Origin: Kistimonas sp. bin40
GTDB lineage: Bacteria > Pseudomonadota > Gammaproteobacteria > Pseudomonadales > Endozoicomonadaceae
Length of the DNA stretch: 64,000 nt
NCBI GenBank assembly: GCA_002238585.1
Contig: MPMQ01000003.1
Span: 1 to 64,000 of the forward strand
Reading direction: 5' to 3'
Shown: positions 26,364-35,923 of the stretch, piece after piece
Numbering within the stretch: the stretch's first letter is position 1
Layout of the letters: every line of letters starts with the position of its first letter
Translations under genes and position numbers: made by a program
Notes under the pieces: generated by a model
The model's input: only the letters and a program-made list of their open reading frames with translations
Told to the model about the DNA's origin: nothing
The model's database searches: none

Positions 26364-28160
26364 TCAGGACACCGCGTCCGGATCCCCCGGCGCCTGCTGC
26401 TGCCCCTCCGGGAGAAGGCGGCGCCGCTCTTCCACAAACTGCTCGAACCGGGTCAGCGTACCGGAATTACAGGCAAGGCAGTCAAGCAACTGACAGACAG
26501 GGTCAGCACCCTCTGGTTCGCAGTAGCTGCTGTCTTCAGCCAGCCCCTCTCTTGTGACAAAGGCATCTCCCCAGCCTGGATTGCAAACCAGCTCCTGGGC
26601 CAGACGAACGAACTTTCCAGACCGGGGTGACAGGCTGTCCAGTGAGCAGGAAGCCACCAGATTGCTGTCCGGGTCACCGGTCAGCATCGCCGCCAGCTCT
26701 GACTTGCCGAATTGGCGAAACAGCTGGATCAAATGGCCCGTTTCCAGCCCGGGCTTCGAGGTGTAGATGGTTTTCCAGATAGCCAGAGCCCTGTCCTGTA
26801 CACTGTGCACATACAACTGCAAGCTCCTGTAATGGATACCAACCCCCAACAAGGCAGCAACTTCCAGCGCCTGGCGTTCTGACTCCCGTCCCGCCGCTTC
26901 CCGCTCTCTGGCTACCCATCCTTTCTCGACCATGCTCTCCCATTCCCTCTGCTCGGCTTCAAGGTCCTCTGCTTTCACACCCTTGACGAGCCTTAATAAA
27001 TCAGATGGGCGCAGCCGGCGGGAACCGGGCTCCTGCACGGCAACCTCTACTGGAGCAACTTGCTGAAGGAATTGTCGCGCGGACAGGCAACCAAACCGGC
27101 CCAGACGCTCCAGCACAGACCAGCTGACTCCCTCGGGCTGCTGAGCGCCCGCACAGTGCAGCAGGGCAAACAGGGCAAACAGGCGCTGCAGTGCCAGCAT
27201 TCCCTGGTGGGGAGAAGAGATGGCGTCATCCATAGCCAGAAAGAAAGCGGGCCGGTGGGCACCCCACCGTGCCAACAGCCAAACCAACGACAGCGGAACA
27301 GGAATGCCAGGGTTGTGTTGATGCCAGAGCAACAGCTGCCGACTCACGGACTCAGGTCGCATGCCCAGATGACTCAGCCAGCTGGCACTGCCTGCCGGGC
27401 GCTGCAGCTGCCACCGCTGAGCCAGGGCGTCCAGTTGGTTATCACCAGCATCACTCTGGGCCAAGGCTGCCATCCACTGTGCGCAGGTCCGTTGTTGCAT
27501 TCGGCAGGCTCTTTCGACAATGGACCACAGCTGCTCCCCTGGGACATGACATCTGCTTTCGGCCTCAAGCGCCAGGATTTCCCCATAATCAAGGCGCAAC
27601 ATAGTCGCCAGCCCATGCGCCCGTTCACAAAGGGGGGCCAACAGTTCTGTCAACTGCTCCAATGCGTCACTGTCATTGCGCAAGAGGACATCCTTGTTTT
27701 CGTGCCGGGCCATCTCTCTGACCTGGCAGGCCATGTCAGGTGCATTCAAATAGTTGCCATCCAGCTGCCGGCCCAAGTTTTCCAGGCTCAACGGGCAAGC
27801 CTTCTGCAGCACATTCTTCAATAGCCACAGAGGGTCACTGCGACGATCCAGTGACAGCAGAAACCGGGCTGGCAGATCCAGCGCCACACCCAGTTCCATG
27901 CACCCATCAAAACGCACCGCCTCCAGTGCCTGCATGACCTCGGCGGCGGACGGCACAGTCTGTGCACAGGGCCCGCGCACAGCCTCCACCTGCCTGGCAC
28001 TCAGACTCAGACCCTGGTCGGGCAGCCCCGGCCGGCTTTGGGGAACCAGGCCGCCACAACTTGTGCTGCTCCTGTCGCAGTCGTGCCAAGGTCTGGCGCA
28101 GGACCGGAACGCACCAGCTGATCCGGTCGGCCCGATACCGGCCCTAGACGACGGGTCCAT
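26364..28160 (-). CDS. Protein with apparent tandem death-fold repeats
   Basis: A 598-residue protein with no named family match. Four segments repeat a pattern typical of six-helix death-superfamily domains: hydrophobic LxxxLxLxxxxLxxLxxxx, an LLxxW-type helix, a TWxxL-type helix and a final xLAxxL helix. They are approximately MELGVALDLPARFLLSL...LENLGRQLDG; HGLATMLRLDYGEILALE...CAQWMAALAQ; WLSHLGMRPESVSRQLLLWH...WLLARWGAHR; and LEVAALLGVGIHYRSLQLYV...HLIQLFRQFGKSELAAML. Between the third and fourth is a charged helical region (REWESMVEKGWVAREREAAG). Death domains mediate apoptosis and innate-immune signalling in animals, so this could be a host-directed scaffold or inhibitor. The fold call is my pattern reading, not a database match. 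The ATG at 28160 overlaps the end of the upstream gene, suggesting coupled translation. Confidence 0.6.
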   Translation of the reverse strand: MDPSSRAGIGPTGSAGAFRSCARPWHDCDRSSTSCGGLVPQSRPGLPDQGLSLSARQVEAVRGPCAQTVPSAAEVMQALEAVRFDGCMELGVALDLPARFLLSLDRRSDPLWLLKNVLQKACPLSLENLGRQLDGNYLNAPDMACQVREMARHENKDVLLRNDSDALEQLTELLAPLCERAHGLATMLRLDYGEILALEAESRCHVPGEQLWSIVERACRMQQRTCAQWMAALAQSDAGDNQLDALAQRWQLQRPAGSASWLSHLGMRPESVSRQLLLWHQHNPGIPVPLSLVWLLARWGAHRPAFFLAMDDAISSPHQGMLALQRLFALFALLHCAGAQQPEGVSWSVLERLGRFGCLSARQFLQQVAPVEVAVQEPGSRRLRPSDLLRLVKGVKAEDLEAEQREWESMVEKGWVAREREAAGRESERQALEVAALLGVGIHYRSLQLYVHSVQDRALAIWKTIYTSKPGLETGHLIQLFRQFGKSELAAMLTGDPDSNLVASCSLDSLSPRSGKFVRLAQELVCNPGWGDAFVTREGLAEDSSYCEPEGADPVCQLLDCLACNSGTLTRFEQFVEERRRLLPEGQQQAPGDPDAVS

Positions 28161-28572
28161 TATCACGCTCCCTCGTCTTGAAAATCCCCACCAGGGCGGA
28201 GACACCCCTGACGCATCTTTCAGCCAAAGGCGCAGCCCGCCTGGAGCCCGGCGCTGTCCCTTGCGTTGTCACAACAGAAAACTCTGCTCCCGGATCAACC
28301 AGATCATTGAGAGCACTGTCCTGTCCCCTCTCATACCAAAGGGCTTCTTCCAAAACAGTGTACATATCCTGAGGTTTGCAACAGGGGCCGCTCGAGACGG
28401 CGGGAGCCGCGCTCCCCTGCGGCAGATAGCCTGCAGGTTCAATCGTAATGACAACCGCACTACCAGGATTTCTTCTTTGCGATGCAGCTGCCGAACCCTG
28501 CGGTGGCGTCCCATCAGAGGGCTTGCAGCCCGGCCTTGTCAGTGCGCCATATGCGCCTTGATATCCATACAT
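28144..28572 (-). CDS. Small unrecognised protein, first gene of the death-fold-like operon
   Basis: A 142-residue protein of unknown function. The ATG at 28572 has a strong ribosome site (GGAGGAG, seven bases upstream), better than an alternative at 28605. The N-terminal 75 residues are Gly/Pro/Ser/Gln-rich and look disordered (GALTRPGCKPSDGTPPQGSA). The rest is mixed, with LNDLVDPGAEFSVVTTQGTA and CVRGVSALVGIFKTRERDN. Its last codons overlap the start of the death-fold-like gene in another frame, so the two are translated together. It could be a partner or chaperone of that protein. A single protein split by a frameshift is the alternative, made less likely by the good start signal overlap. 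Confidence 0.5.
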   Translation of the reverse strand: MYGYQGAYGALTRPGCKPSDGTPPQGSAAASQRRNPGSAVVITIEPAGYLPQGSAAPAVSSGPCCKPQDMYTVLEEALWYERGQDSALNDLVDPGAEFSVVTTQGTAPGSRRAAPLAERCVRGVSALVGIFKTRERDNGPVV

Positions 28573-28821
28573 AACAACACTCCTCCTCGAGGCTGAAAGA
28601 GCCACTGTCCCCGCCCCGGTTTATTTTCTTTTATGTCTGTATCAGTCCTGAGTCATAGCCCAGCCTGTATATCATCTGACCCCTCTCTACCCGTCAAAGT
28701 TCCCTCCCTGACGGCCGGGGAAGGCTGACGGCTCCAGGCCCTGACCCTGCTGGAGCACTGCACAGACGAGGGCCAGGTCTCCGGAAAAGGGCTTCCACAA
28801 CAGAAAAGAATCGCTACCAGA

Positions 28822-29400
28822 TTGCCGGGAGCCCCCCTTGCTCTACAGAGACGTTCTCATACACACGACTGGATCATTTTCGGGAAGGCTGTATCAACTG
28901 TCGGAGGGCATCACCGTCAACAACCCGCAATGGCACGGATTCCTCTGACGGGGTACTGCATACCTCCAGCGGGGCAGAAGAAAGTCTCTTGCCACAAGAG
29001 CACAAGGACCGACTGGTGGAGGAGAAACAACTTATTTTCAGCCAGTTACGCCAACCCAGAAGAAGGGAGCTGCTCTCTTTCCAGGGAGCGTCAAAGAAGC
29101 TGTTTGGCAGCGGCTGGAGAAAGAACCGAAGACCATCCCTTTCAAGACCCCAAGCCGACCAACGCCGCTGGAGGAGAGCAGGGAAACGCAACGACAGGAG
29201 AGAGCCGGGTCTGGTCCGGACAAGGACTCTGCAAGAGTCAGAACAAGGCTGCAACGCCCGTTTTCCAGGCAATTCACAGGGAGGCAACAACTCACCAGCC
29301 AAAGTGCAGTGCTGGCGTCAACCCTGGACAGGGCTACCGGGACGGTGAAAGAACACCCCATCAGGCCCCAGTCCCTTGATACCAAAGCGCAACAAATGAA
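28822..29400 (+). other. Possible degraded coding region
   Basis: No single frame is convincing, but two plus-strand frames look protein-like in succession. About 28930-29100 reads VLHTSSGAEESLLPQEHKD then LVEEKQLIFSQLRQ. About 29040-29430 reads VTPTQKKGAALFPGSVKEAV then VWQRLEKEPKTIPFKTP and a Ser/Thr/Arg/Gln-rich tail ending in a stop. This could be a frameshifted accessory gene. I cannot assign a family. The flanks 28606-28821 and 29401-29516 hold nothing I can support. Confidence 0.3.
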
Positions 29401-29516
29401 ACCAGCATCGACCCGGCACAGTCATGGCATTACCTGATGCCTGTATTCACTGGTCACAGTTTTTCAACAAGCTCTGCTCTCCGGAACCCTATGTTGCCAC
29501 CACAGACCAGCCATCC

Positions 29517-31433
29517 TTAAGAATCATCAGCAGCATCGGACGGCTCGACTGTCGGTGCGTCTTCATCGCTGGTCGCCCCCGGCGCTGAGGGTCCTCCAGC
29601 GTGACCACCTCCATACGCCGACTGAAAACCTGGCTGAAAACCCTGCGGAAGTACCGGTCGAAAACCCGGTTCAGAACCCTGCTGAGGAAGCTGCTGAGGA
29701 CCCGGCTGGACGCCCGATTGAGCCCTTGGTTGATATCCTGGTCGATACCCTGGCTGGTTTCCTGGTTGCTCTCCTGGTTGCTCTCCTGGTTGCTCTCCTG
29801 ATTGCTCTCCTGATTGATTTCCCGGCTGATTTCCCGGCTGATTTCCCGGCTGATATCCTGGCTGATATCCTGGCTGATATCCTGGCTGATATCCTGGTTG
29901 GTATCCTGGTTGGTATCCTGGTTGGTATCCTGGTTGGTATCCTGGTTGGTATCCTGGTTGATAACCCAGCTCATACCTCGGCTCGTAAGACTGCGGATAA
30001 AAGGCATCCTCACACAGCCCTCCCGCTGGCGTCATATGCACAGGCCACTGTGCGCCATAGTCACCAGGTGCAGGCAGCACTGGCGGATAGCCATAGCCGA
30101 CTCCCGGAGACATGGGAGCCCCCCAGAGAGGATACCCGAAACCATGCGCCTGTCGATAAGCGGGCATCCAGGGCCGCCCAGCCGCAGGAGGCACCCACTG
30201 TGCGCCATAGTCACCAGGTGCAGGCGGCACTGGCGGATAACCATAGCCCGTTTCCGGAGGCATCGCCGTCGGACCGAAGTATCCGAAGCGGTTGACAGGC
30301 GCAGGCGCAGTCTGTGACCACTGAGGGCCAGTGTCGGCTGATGGTGGCACACAACCATAGCCCGCATTCCAGGGAGCCAATGGCTGCAGAGGCCTGCTCA
30401 ATCCCTCGGCCGACTGAGACACTGTCACCTCGGACTCCGGCCCTGCCGAAGCCTCCTGCAACGGTTGCTGAATGCTCCGGGGGCCAGGCGATGCAACACC
30501 AGCCGGCTCGGCTGTTTTCCTTTCAGCCGCTTGTATGATCAGCTGCCGGTAATACTCCTTGTCTTCGCAACCCTGCTCCAGGATATATCCAGCACGACGT
30601 GCTGACGCAATCCTCCCCGCCACTGCCCACTGCAACAAATCCTCAGGCAGCGACAAAGACTCAGCACTCGAGAGCGGCAGCTCTGCCGCCCCGGCAACAA
30701 CATCCGCTGCCGTGACAGGCTGCTGCGCAACACTGTCGGTCCGGGGTGCAGACCGCTGCTGAGGCAGAGACTGCCCCTGGGGCGCCTGGTCGTGCAACGA
30801 GGCCTGGGTCGCCTCACCGAATCTGTCCATGAAGACGGAAGCCTGCGCGCCAACCGGATGCTCACGGTCGCCAGCCCGCGCAGGAATATGGGACTGTTCG
30901 TGCGTGTTCCTTTCCTCATCCGTGAAAAACTGCGCCGGGCAGTCGTGCTGGCGGCAGGCATAGATTCTTTTCCCTCTATGCTCTTCCACCTGTTCCACAG
31001 GCCCTACAGACTTGCTGCTGGAGCTGGAGCGCTTGAGACCAGAGCCTGGCTGGCTGGAAGCAGTCCCTTCCGAGCCATGACCCATCACGCGGGATGGGTC
31101 GCTGTCTTGCACTGTCGACTGCCGATCAGAGCCGGAAAGAGGACGGCGCAAAGCCCCCTCACTGACCTGCCCTCCCCCCGGACCCGGAATGGGTGCTCCT
31201 TCCCGTTGTCCGGACTCTGTTTCGGACTGTTGTTCAGATGAAAAACGCTCGTGAGAACTGCCAGCAGCGGCGGGGCTTAACCTGGACTCAACCGGGGCTG
31301 ACAGTTCCACCCGACGGCCTGCTCCCAGCACATGCGGCGGCGGCTTGCGTCCGGGCTTCACCCGAGGATCCGCCTCCGCTGTCGGCGGCTGTTGACTTTC
31401 AGGTGAGCTTTTCTGAGAGGGAAACGTATACAT
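29517..31433 (-). CDS. Pro/Gln-rich GYQP-repeat protein with one C2H2 finger
   Basis: A 638-residue, largely disordered protein. I take the start as MYTFPSQKSSPESQQP at 31433. An upstream in-frame start at 31553 would add 40 residues of poor quality, and neither has a strong ribosome site. A single C2H2 finger lies near residues 160-185 (CRQHDCPAQFFTDEERNTHE, then QSH: C-x4-C-x12-H-x3-H), preceded by an acidic/basic linker. Around residues 275-300 is a Leu-rich helical segment (SLSLPEDLLQWAVAGRIA). The C-terminal half contains two longer repeats (GYGYPPVPPAPGDYGAQW) and a stretch of about ten GYQP units from a 12-bp DNA repeat, then variants GNQP, GEQP and SGEQ. The tail is acidic (SDEDAPTVEPSDAADDS). 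Such Tyr/Gln/Pro repeats resemble low-complexity domains of eukaryotic RNA/transcription factors. The function is unknown. Confidence 0.7.
   Translation of the reverse strand: MYTFPSQKSSPESQQPPTAEADPRVKPGRKPPPHVLGAGRRVELSAPVESRLSPAAAGSSHERFSSEQQSETESGQREGAPIPGPGGGQVSEGALRRPLSGSDRQSTVQDSDPSRVMGHGSEGTASSQPGSGLKRSSSSSKSVGPVEQVEEHRGKRIYACRQHDCPAQFFTDEERNTHEQSHIPARAGDREHPVGAQASVFMDRFGEATQASLHDQAPQGQSLPQQRSAPRTDSVAQQPVTAADVVAGAAELPLSSAESLSLPEDLLQWAVAGRIASARRAGYILEQGCEDKEYYRQLIIQAAERKTAEPAGVASPGPRSIQQPLQEASAGPESEVTVSQSAEGLSRPLQPLAPWNAGYGCVPPSADTGPQWSQTAPAPVNRFGYFGPTAMPPETGYGYPPVPPAPGDYGAQWVPPAAGRPWMPAYRQAHGFGYPLWGAPMSPGVGYGYPPVLPAPGDYGAQWPVHMTPAGGLCEDAFYPQSYEPRYELGYQPGYQPGYQPGYQPGYQPGYQPGYQPGYQPGYQPGYQPGNQPGNQPGNQSGEQSGEQPGEQPGEQPGNQPGYRPGYQPRAQSGVQPGPQQLPQQGSEPGFRPVLPQGFQPGFQSAYGGGHAGGPSAPGATSDEDAPTVEPSDAADDS
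29727..29970. repeat. 12-bp tandem repeat encoding GYQP/GNQP/GEQP units
   Basis: About twenty copies of a 12-bp unit (on plus, gatatcctggct/ggtatcctggtt and variants) encode four-residue units on the minus strand within the GYQP protein. Homogeneous blocks of identical variants sit next to each other, as expected from recent local duplication. Confidence 0.9.
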
Positions 31434-31732
31434 GGCTTGCCACAGAGCGAAGATTGAACACGCAGCATTGGACAACAATCGACGCGATTTATACCACTGT
31501 CCGATAACAACCTGGTTATAGTCGCGGCCCAGGCAAGTTCCCGGGCGCGGCACCAGCAGGCACCGGCAGCTCCCCCAAACATACAGGACAGGGTGTCAGC
31601 GGCCCTGAAACGGGAATGGCCGGACTCCCCGCTCGCGCCGAGGGCCGGAGGCCGGGGGCCCTCAAATATTGTTCCAAAAACGGGTTGGTGCGGACTCCCC
31701 GCTTGCGCCGGGGCCCGGGGACTGGACCTTTA

Positions 31733-31764
31733 TTGCATGCTGAATTGCATGCTGAATTGCATGC
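31733..31764. repeat. 12-bp direct repeat with GCATGC palindrome
   Basis: Three near-identical copies of ttgcatgctgaa lie in the 460-bp gap between the GYQP protein and the RDD gene. No gene is visible in the rest of that gap (31434-31895). A near-duplicate cggactccccgcttgcgccg sequence occurs twice just before it (about 31621 and 31692). Confidence 0.75.
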
Positions 31765-31895
31765 TGAGTCTGGTGACAGCAACCAGTGACCTGCCCACAA
31801 AACAGCATCACAGCCCTGTCAAACCGGACTGGTTCCAGTGACAGGCACCATGCCGAAAATGACAGGCAGAAAACGACAGAAAAACTGCCCGTACC

Positions 31896-32405
31896 TCAAG
31901 GGGTATTCTTCGGGGCAATACCCTGCGATGGATAAAGAACTTCTGTGCGCGAGAGGTGGTCGTGCCACATTTTCCTGTTCCGGTCGATCAACATCCACCA
32001 GATTCCCGCACCTCCCGGCACCAGCGAAAGAATCGCTGCCAGAAAGCGCAACAGGCACTGCATACGGCTGGGAACGGCGCCTCCGGGACTGCGCAGCCTG
32101 AGGTTCCAGGCCTGCATCCCCAGGGTCTGGCCACCACGTCGCCAACACCAGCAAAAAAAACAACACAGGACAAGTAACAGCAGGAAGGCCAACCAGGGAT
32201 TGAAGCCTGGCACCGCCTCAGATCGCCCCAGCAATTTGTTATTGATGACAGCATGGTAGACCGCTGTCGTAACTACCATCAAGGCGACAGCCAGTATTGA
32301 ATCATAGAAAAGAGCGGCCAGGCGGCGCCACAGCGGAGCCGGTCCCGACACAGCCTGGCCGGTGTTGTGCCTGTGTCTTGATCTGTGTCTCAATCGGTTG
32401 CTCAC
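31896..32405 (-). CDS. RDD family membrane protein
   Basis: A 169-residue RDD-family inner-membrane protein. The family core is clear: PLWRRLAALFYDSILAVALM (the Arg and Asp that name the family), a second helix (NPWLAFLLLLVLCCFFCWCW), GQTLGMQAWNLRLRSPGG, a third hydrophobic stretch (LLRFLAAILSLVPGGAGIWW) and LIDRNRKMWHDHLSRTEVLY (the second conserved Asp, in WHDxLSxT). RDD proteins are often linked to transport or stress adaptation, but this one has no informative partner. It lies in the same orientation as rmf upstream. Confidence 0.88.
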   Translation of the reverse strand: MSNRLRHRSRHRHNTGQAVSGPAPLWRRLAALFYDSILAVALMVVTTAVYHAVINNKLLGRSEAVPGFNPWLAFLLLLVLCCFFCWCWRRGGQTLGMQAWNLRLRSPGGAVPSRMQCLLRFLAAILSLVPGGAGIWWMLIDRNRKMWHDHLSRTEVLYPSQGIAPKNTP

Positions 32406-32522
32406 CGCGTTTCCCTCGACGGCCTTCTGAAAGCAGGCTCAAGCTCCCCCTGCCACACAAGAGGACCGGCACCGGTCACAAGCCACGAAGAGACAGCGTC
32501 GAAACACAGTCAAGGATGCACA

Positions 32523-32753
32523 TCAATAGAGCCCGGTCCTGCGACCAGACAAGGCTAAGGTGCTTTGAACACCGGGCACACCCGTGTTCCCCTCCAGATG
32601 ATCACACCAGCCTTCTCGCCAACCATTTATCCAGGCCTGGCGCTGGATTGTGATGTCGGCATGCGGGCACAGATCACGCGCCCGGCCGGAAGATCCCGTC
32701 CGATAGCCACGGGTGTAAGCCCGTTCCACTCTATCTCTTTTGTGACGTTTCAT
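32523..32753 (-). CDS. rmf: Ribosome modulation factor
   Basis: RMF converts 70S ribosomes into inactive 100S dimers in stationary phase. The first 55 residues match E. coli RMF closely in pattern: MKRHKRDRVERAYTRGYRTG at the start, then GRARDLCPHADITIQRQAWI and NGWREGW (E. coli MKRQKRDRLERAHQRGYQAG...MCPY...RSQWLGGWREA). The protein is 76 residues instead of 55, with about 20 extra C-terminal residues (DHLEGNTGVPGVQSTLALSG) that have no counterpart I know. A dormancy factor fits slow-growing host-associated cells. The gene is placed 3' to nothing relevant and is probably monocistronic. Confidence 0.88.
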   Translation of the reverse strand: MKRHKRDRVERAYTRGYRTGSSGRARDLCPHADITIQRQAWINGWREGWCDHLEGNTGVPGVQSTLALSGRRTGLY

Positions 32754-33054
32754 GGCGCTGCTCCCTTGTGGACAACAACGGATGTGGAGGAATCACCTGC
32801 CGCGTGCACGCGCGCAGCCTGCCCGGGATCCAAACCATGTCTTGCACCGGACTTGTCAGGCAAGGCCGCTTGCAACACCGGTTTTTTGCACCCGGTTTTC
32901 CATGCTGCCTGCCTCTCCCGGCCCAGGACACCCGTGTACGGACTGGTGACCTGCTCCACAGAAAAACCCCGCAGCCGATTCTGGCCAGGAAATGGCAGCA
33001 GGTCAACCAGCGCCACTGTGTCAGCACCAGATTTGACAATGATCGCCAACAGAG

Positions 33055-33083
33055 TCGAAAGCCTGGACCTGTTTCCCTATACT
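33055..33083 (+). promoter_or_regulatory. Possible sigma-70 promoter for fabI
   Basis: TCGAAA (33055-33060) and TATACT (33078-33083) are separated by 17 bases, about 60 bases before the fabI start. The spacing is ideal and the -10 good, but the -35 is weak. The rest of 32754-33143 contains no gene I can support. Confidence 0.4.
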
Positions 33084-33143
33084 GGGACCGCTCTTTGAGC
33101 CATTCTTCGCGCTCAAAAAACTTTTTGCATCAGGGAGAACACC

Positions 33144-33956
33144 ATGTCTTTTCTCAAGGGAAAGCGTGTGCTGATTACCGGTATAGCCAGCAAACTGTCC
33201 ATCGCCTACGGTATTGCCGAGGCCATGCACAGAGAAGGGGCCGAGCTGGCCTTGACCTACCAGAATGAAAAGCTGCGGCCTCGCGTTCAGGGTTTTGCTG
33301 ACGGCTGGAGCACAGATCCCCGGCTGTGTCTTCCCTGTGATCTGAGTGATGACAACCAGATTGATGCCCTGTTTGCCGAACTGGGGCAACGCTGGGATGG
33401 CCTTGACGCCATAGTGCATGCGGTGGCCTTCGCACCGAAAGAACAGCTGACCGGTGATTTTACCAGCGCCACCACCCGGGAAGGCTTCCAGATTGCCCAC
33501 GATATCAGCACCTACAGTTTCATTGCCCTGGCCAAGGCGGGCCGTTCGCTGATGCAAGGCCGCGCGGGGTCCCTGCTGACGCTGTCTTATCTGGGAGCGG
33601 AAAGAACCCTGCCCAACTACAACGTCATGGGGCTGGCCAAAGCCAGTCTGGAGGCCGGTGTTCGCTATCTGGCTGCCAGTCTGGGAGCCGAGGGCACCCG
33701 GGTCAACGGGATCTCGGCAGGCCCCATACGCACCCTGGCGGCCAGCGGCATCAGTGACTTCAAGGAAATGATGAGCTACAACGAAAAGCGAGCCCCTCTG
33801 GGACGCAATATCAGCAAGGAAGAAGTGGGCAATGTCGCCGCTTTCCTGTGCTCGAGTCTGGCCAGCGGGATAACCGGAGAGATTGTACATGTGGACGCCG
33901 GTTTCAACATCACGGCCATGGGCACGCACGAAGACAGGAAACAGCCCCTTTCCTGA
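33144..33956 (+). CDS. fabI: FabI, enoyl-ACP reductase (NADH)
   Basis: FabI performs the last reduction of each type II fatty-acid elongation cycle. The 270-residue protein is a short-chain dehydrogenase of the FabI subtype. It shows [20 protein letters not shown] (nucleotide-binding loop with the FabI-type Ser/Ile pattern), [35 protein letters not shown] (the Tyr-x6-Tyr catalytic pair), [18 protein letters not shown] (catalytic Lys) and [22 protein letters not shown] precedes the ATG. The C-terminal HEDRKQPLS tail is ordinary. In Pseudomonas this gene follows ppiD directly. Confidence 0.96.
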   Translation: MSFLKGKRVLITGIASKLSIAYGIAEAMHREGAELALTYQNEKLRPRVQGFADGWSTDPRLCLPCDLSDDNQIDALFAELGQRWDGLDAIVHAVAFAPKEQLTGDFTSATTREGFQIAHDISTYSFIALAKAGRSLMQGRAGSLLTLSYLGAERTLPNYNVMGLAKASLEAGVRYLAASLGAEGTRVNGISAGPIRTLAASGISDFKEMMSYNEKRAPLGRNISKEEVGNVAAFLCSSLASGITGEIVHVDAGFNITAMGTHEDRKQPLS

Positions 33957-34004
33957 AACCTGGTCCCCGCTGCAATAACGCCTTTCAGATCTGCATCAAC
34001 CGGA

Positions 34005-35126
34005 GTGAATGTTCTCATGGCATCCTGTCCGCCAGCCAGCAAGGTACTGGCCGTCAACAACGACCTGCCCATACGCACGCAGGCACCTGTGCACAATGGC
34101 AAGGTGCGCTCCGTCTACTGGCTGACACAAGAAGACAGCAGACGCCTTATAGCCGAAAAAGACTATAACCTGGCCGCGGACACAACGCTGGGCATCATGG
34201 TTATCAGCGACCGCATATCGGCTTTCGATTGTATCTGGCAGGGAGCCGATGGCATGCACGGCGTACCCGGCAAGGGTGCGGCACTCAATGCTGTTTCGGC
34301 GCATTGGTTTCGTCAGTTTCAGGCCGCCGGTCTGGCTGACAACCACATTGTCGACAGTCCCCACCCCCTGGTCTGGATTGTACAAAAAGCCCGCCCACTG
34401 CTTATCGAAGCCATAGGTCGTCAATACATTACAGGCTCTTTGTGGCGTCATTACGAAGCCGGCGAACGGCGAGTCTGTGGCATAGATCTGCCGGACGGGC
34501 TGGAAAAAAACCAGAAGCTTCCCCAGCTGCTGATCACCCCGTCCACCAAGGGCGTTCTGGAAGGGATTCCCGGAGTCCCGGCTCTGGATGACACGAATAT
34601 CAGCCGCCGTACGATCGAAGAAAACTTCACGGATTTTCACTTTGAGCAGCGCTCGGATATAGAACGCTACGAAAAGTTGTTGTCAGAAGGGGTTGCACTC
34701 ATCAGCGAGCAGCTGGCGGCGCTGGATCTGATTTTTGTGGATACCAAGTTCGAGTTCGGCTACGTCACCGATGCACAGGGGCAGGAGCAACTGATCTACA
34801 TGGACGAAGTCGGCACCCCCGATTCGTCCCGCATCTGGGATGGTGCCAGCTGGCGAGCGGGCAAAGTGGTGGAAAACTCGAAAGAGAGCTTCCGCCAGCT
34901 ACTGCTGGAACACTTTCCCAGAGCCATCCTGCTGGAACCGCAGCACATGGAAGAACGCCGCCGCCTGGCCGCCAGCCAGCCGCTGCCGACATCCGTGCTG
35001 CTGCACATGTCAGAGATATACTGCAATCTTGCTGAAAGGATAACGGGAGTGCCCCTGGTGCTGCCCAAATCCCCCCGGGAAGAAATCATCCAGCTGCTGA
35101 CAGACTACGGCCTTGTTCACAAATAG
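34005..35126 (+). CDS. purC: PurC, SAICAR synthetase (long form)
   Basis: PurC ligates aspartate to CAIR in purine biosynthesis using ATP. The 373-residue protein belongs to the longer SAICAR-synthetase form seen in Shewanella and Vibrio, not the 237-residue E. coli form. Key segments are [13 protein letters not shown] (N-terminal ATP loop), [63 protein letters not shown] and [15 protein letters not shown] start four codons later (MASCPPASK, 34017) is also possible and better spaced from GGAG. The gene lies 48 bases after fabI and may share its transcript. Retained purine synthesis suggests the organism does not rely fully on host nucleotides. Confidence 0.94.
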   Translation: MNVLMASCPPASKVLAVNNDLPIRTQAPVHNGKVRSVYWLTQEDSRRLIAEKDYNLAADTTLGIMVISDRISAFDCIWQGADGMHGVPGKGAALNAVSAHWFRQFQAAGLADNHIVDSPHPLVWIVQKARPLLIEAIGRQYITGSLWRHYEAGERRVCGIDLPDGLEKNQKLPQLLITPSTKGVLEGIPGVPALDDTNISRRTIEENFTDFHFEQRSDIERYEKLLSEGVALISEQLAALDLIFVDTKFEFGYVTDAQGQEQLIYMDEVGTPDSSRIWDGASWRAGKVVENSKESFRQLLLEHFPRAILLEPQHMEERRRLAASQPLPTSVLLHMSEIYCNLAERITGVPLVLPKSPREEIIQLLTDYGLVHK

Positions 35127-35923
35127 ACTGGTGACTGGAAAGAGCCTTGTCACTGTGCGGCACTGGGGCCTGGGTGCAAGCAGCACCAGTGCTCGCTGCA
35201 TGCCGGGTCTGTGCCGCCTCCGGTGATGGCGGGCTCTCGTGACAGAACATCTGGGCAAAGCTGTCCAGATGGGCTGTCGCGAAAGAAAGGCAGCAGCCAA
35301 CATGCGAGAAAAGTGCCGCCAGTCTATTGAACAGCAGCAGACGCCGCACTGAAAACCAGAACAAGGGACGCCTGCGCCGTCCGCGCTATCCTTCCCCGCC
35401 CTGAAGGACGGGGCTTGCCGCGCACTGGGTCAGGAAGCCGCACCGCATTTTCAGGCTGCCGACCAGGCACCTCCATCCCGCTTGCGCCTCTGGGGAACTG
35501 CCATCGTTCATGACACAACACTACTTCCATGCGCAGCCATCAGCCTGCTTATGTGACAGGGCAATTGACTTTTCCGGAAGGAAATTGCAGGATGGCTGCC
35601 GGTTTACCGTATCTCCCGCGCGCAACTTGTCAAGGCCGTATTTTCAGTTGTTGTTCTCATGAATATCCCCAACTCTTTCAGCGAGATGCATATACCCAGC
35701 GCGTTCAGCGGTAACGGAGGCCACTCCGCGCCTGCGCATACTCAGCAAAGAGCGGCCCGCTCATCGGTAGCAATTCTGGTCCGGGCGATTGACAACAGCC
35801 CCTCTCCCATCCCTCTGGTGGTACTGATAGCACTGACATACCGGCGATCGATTACGCTCAGCACAAAAGACAGCTCCCTGTGCTTGCCCCTTTCCGGGAG
35901 CAACACTGTGTTTCTAAATTTTC
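35127..35923. other. Intergenic region downstream of purC
   Basis: About 800 bp without a supportable gene. It contains the second copy of the dispersed palindromic repeat. Short frames on both strands (for example 35659-35964) have no features I recognise. Confidence 0.6.
35388..35433. repeat. Dispersed palindromic repeat, copy 2
   Basis: atccttccccgccctgaagg begins this copy, and it continues with acggggcttgccgcgcactg and ggtcag. It has the same hairpin core and 3' flank as at 18819-18866, differing at only a few positions. Confidence 0.85.
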
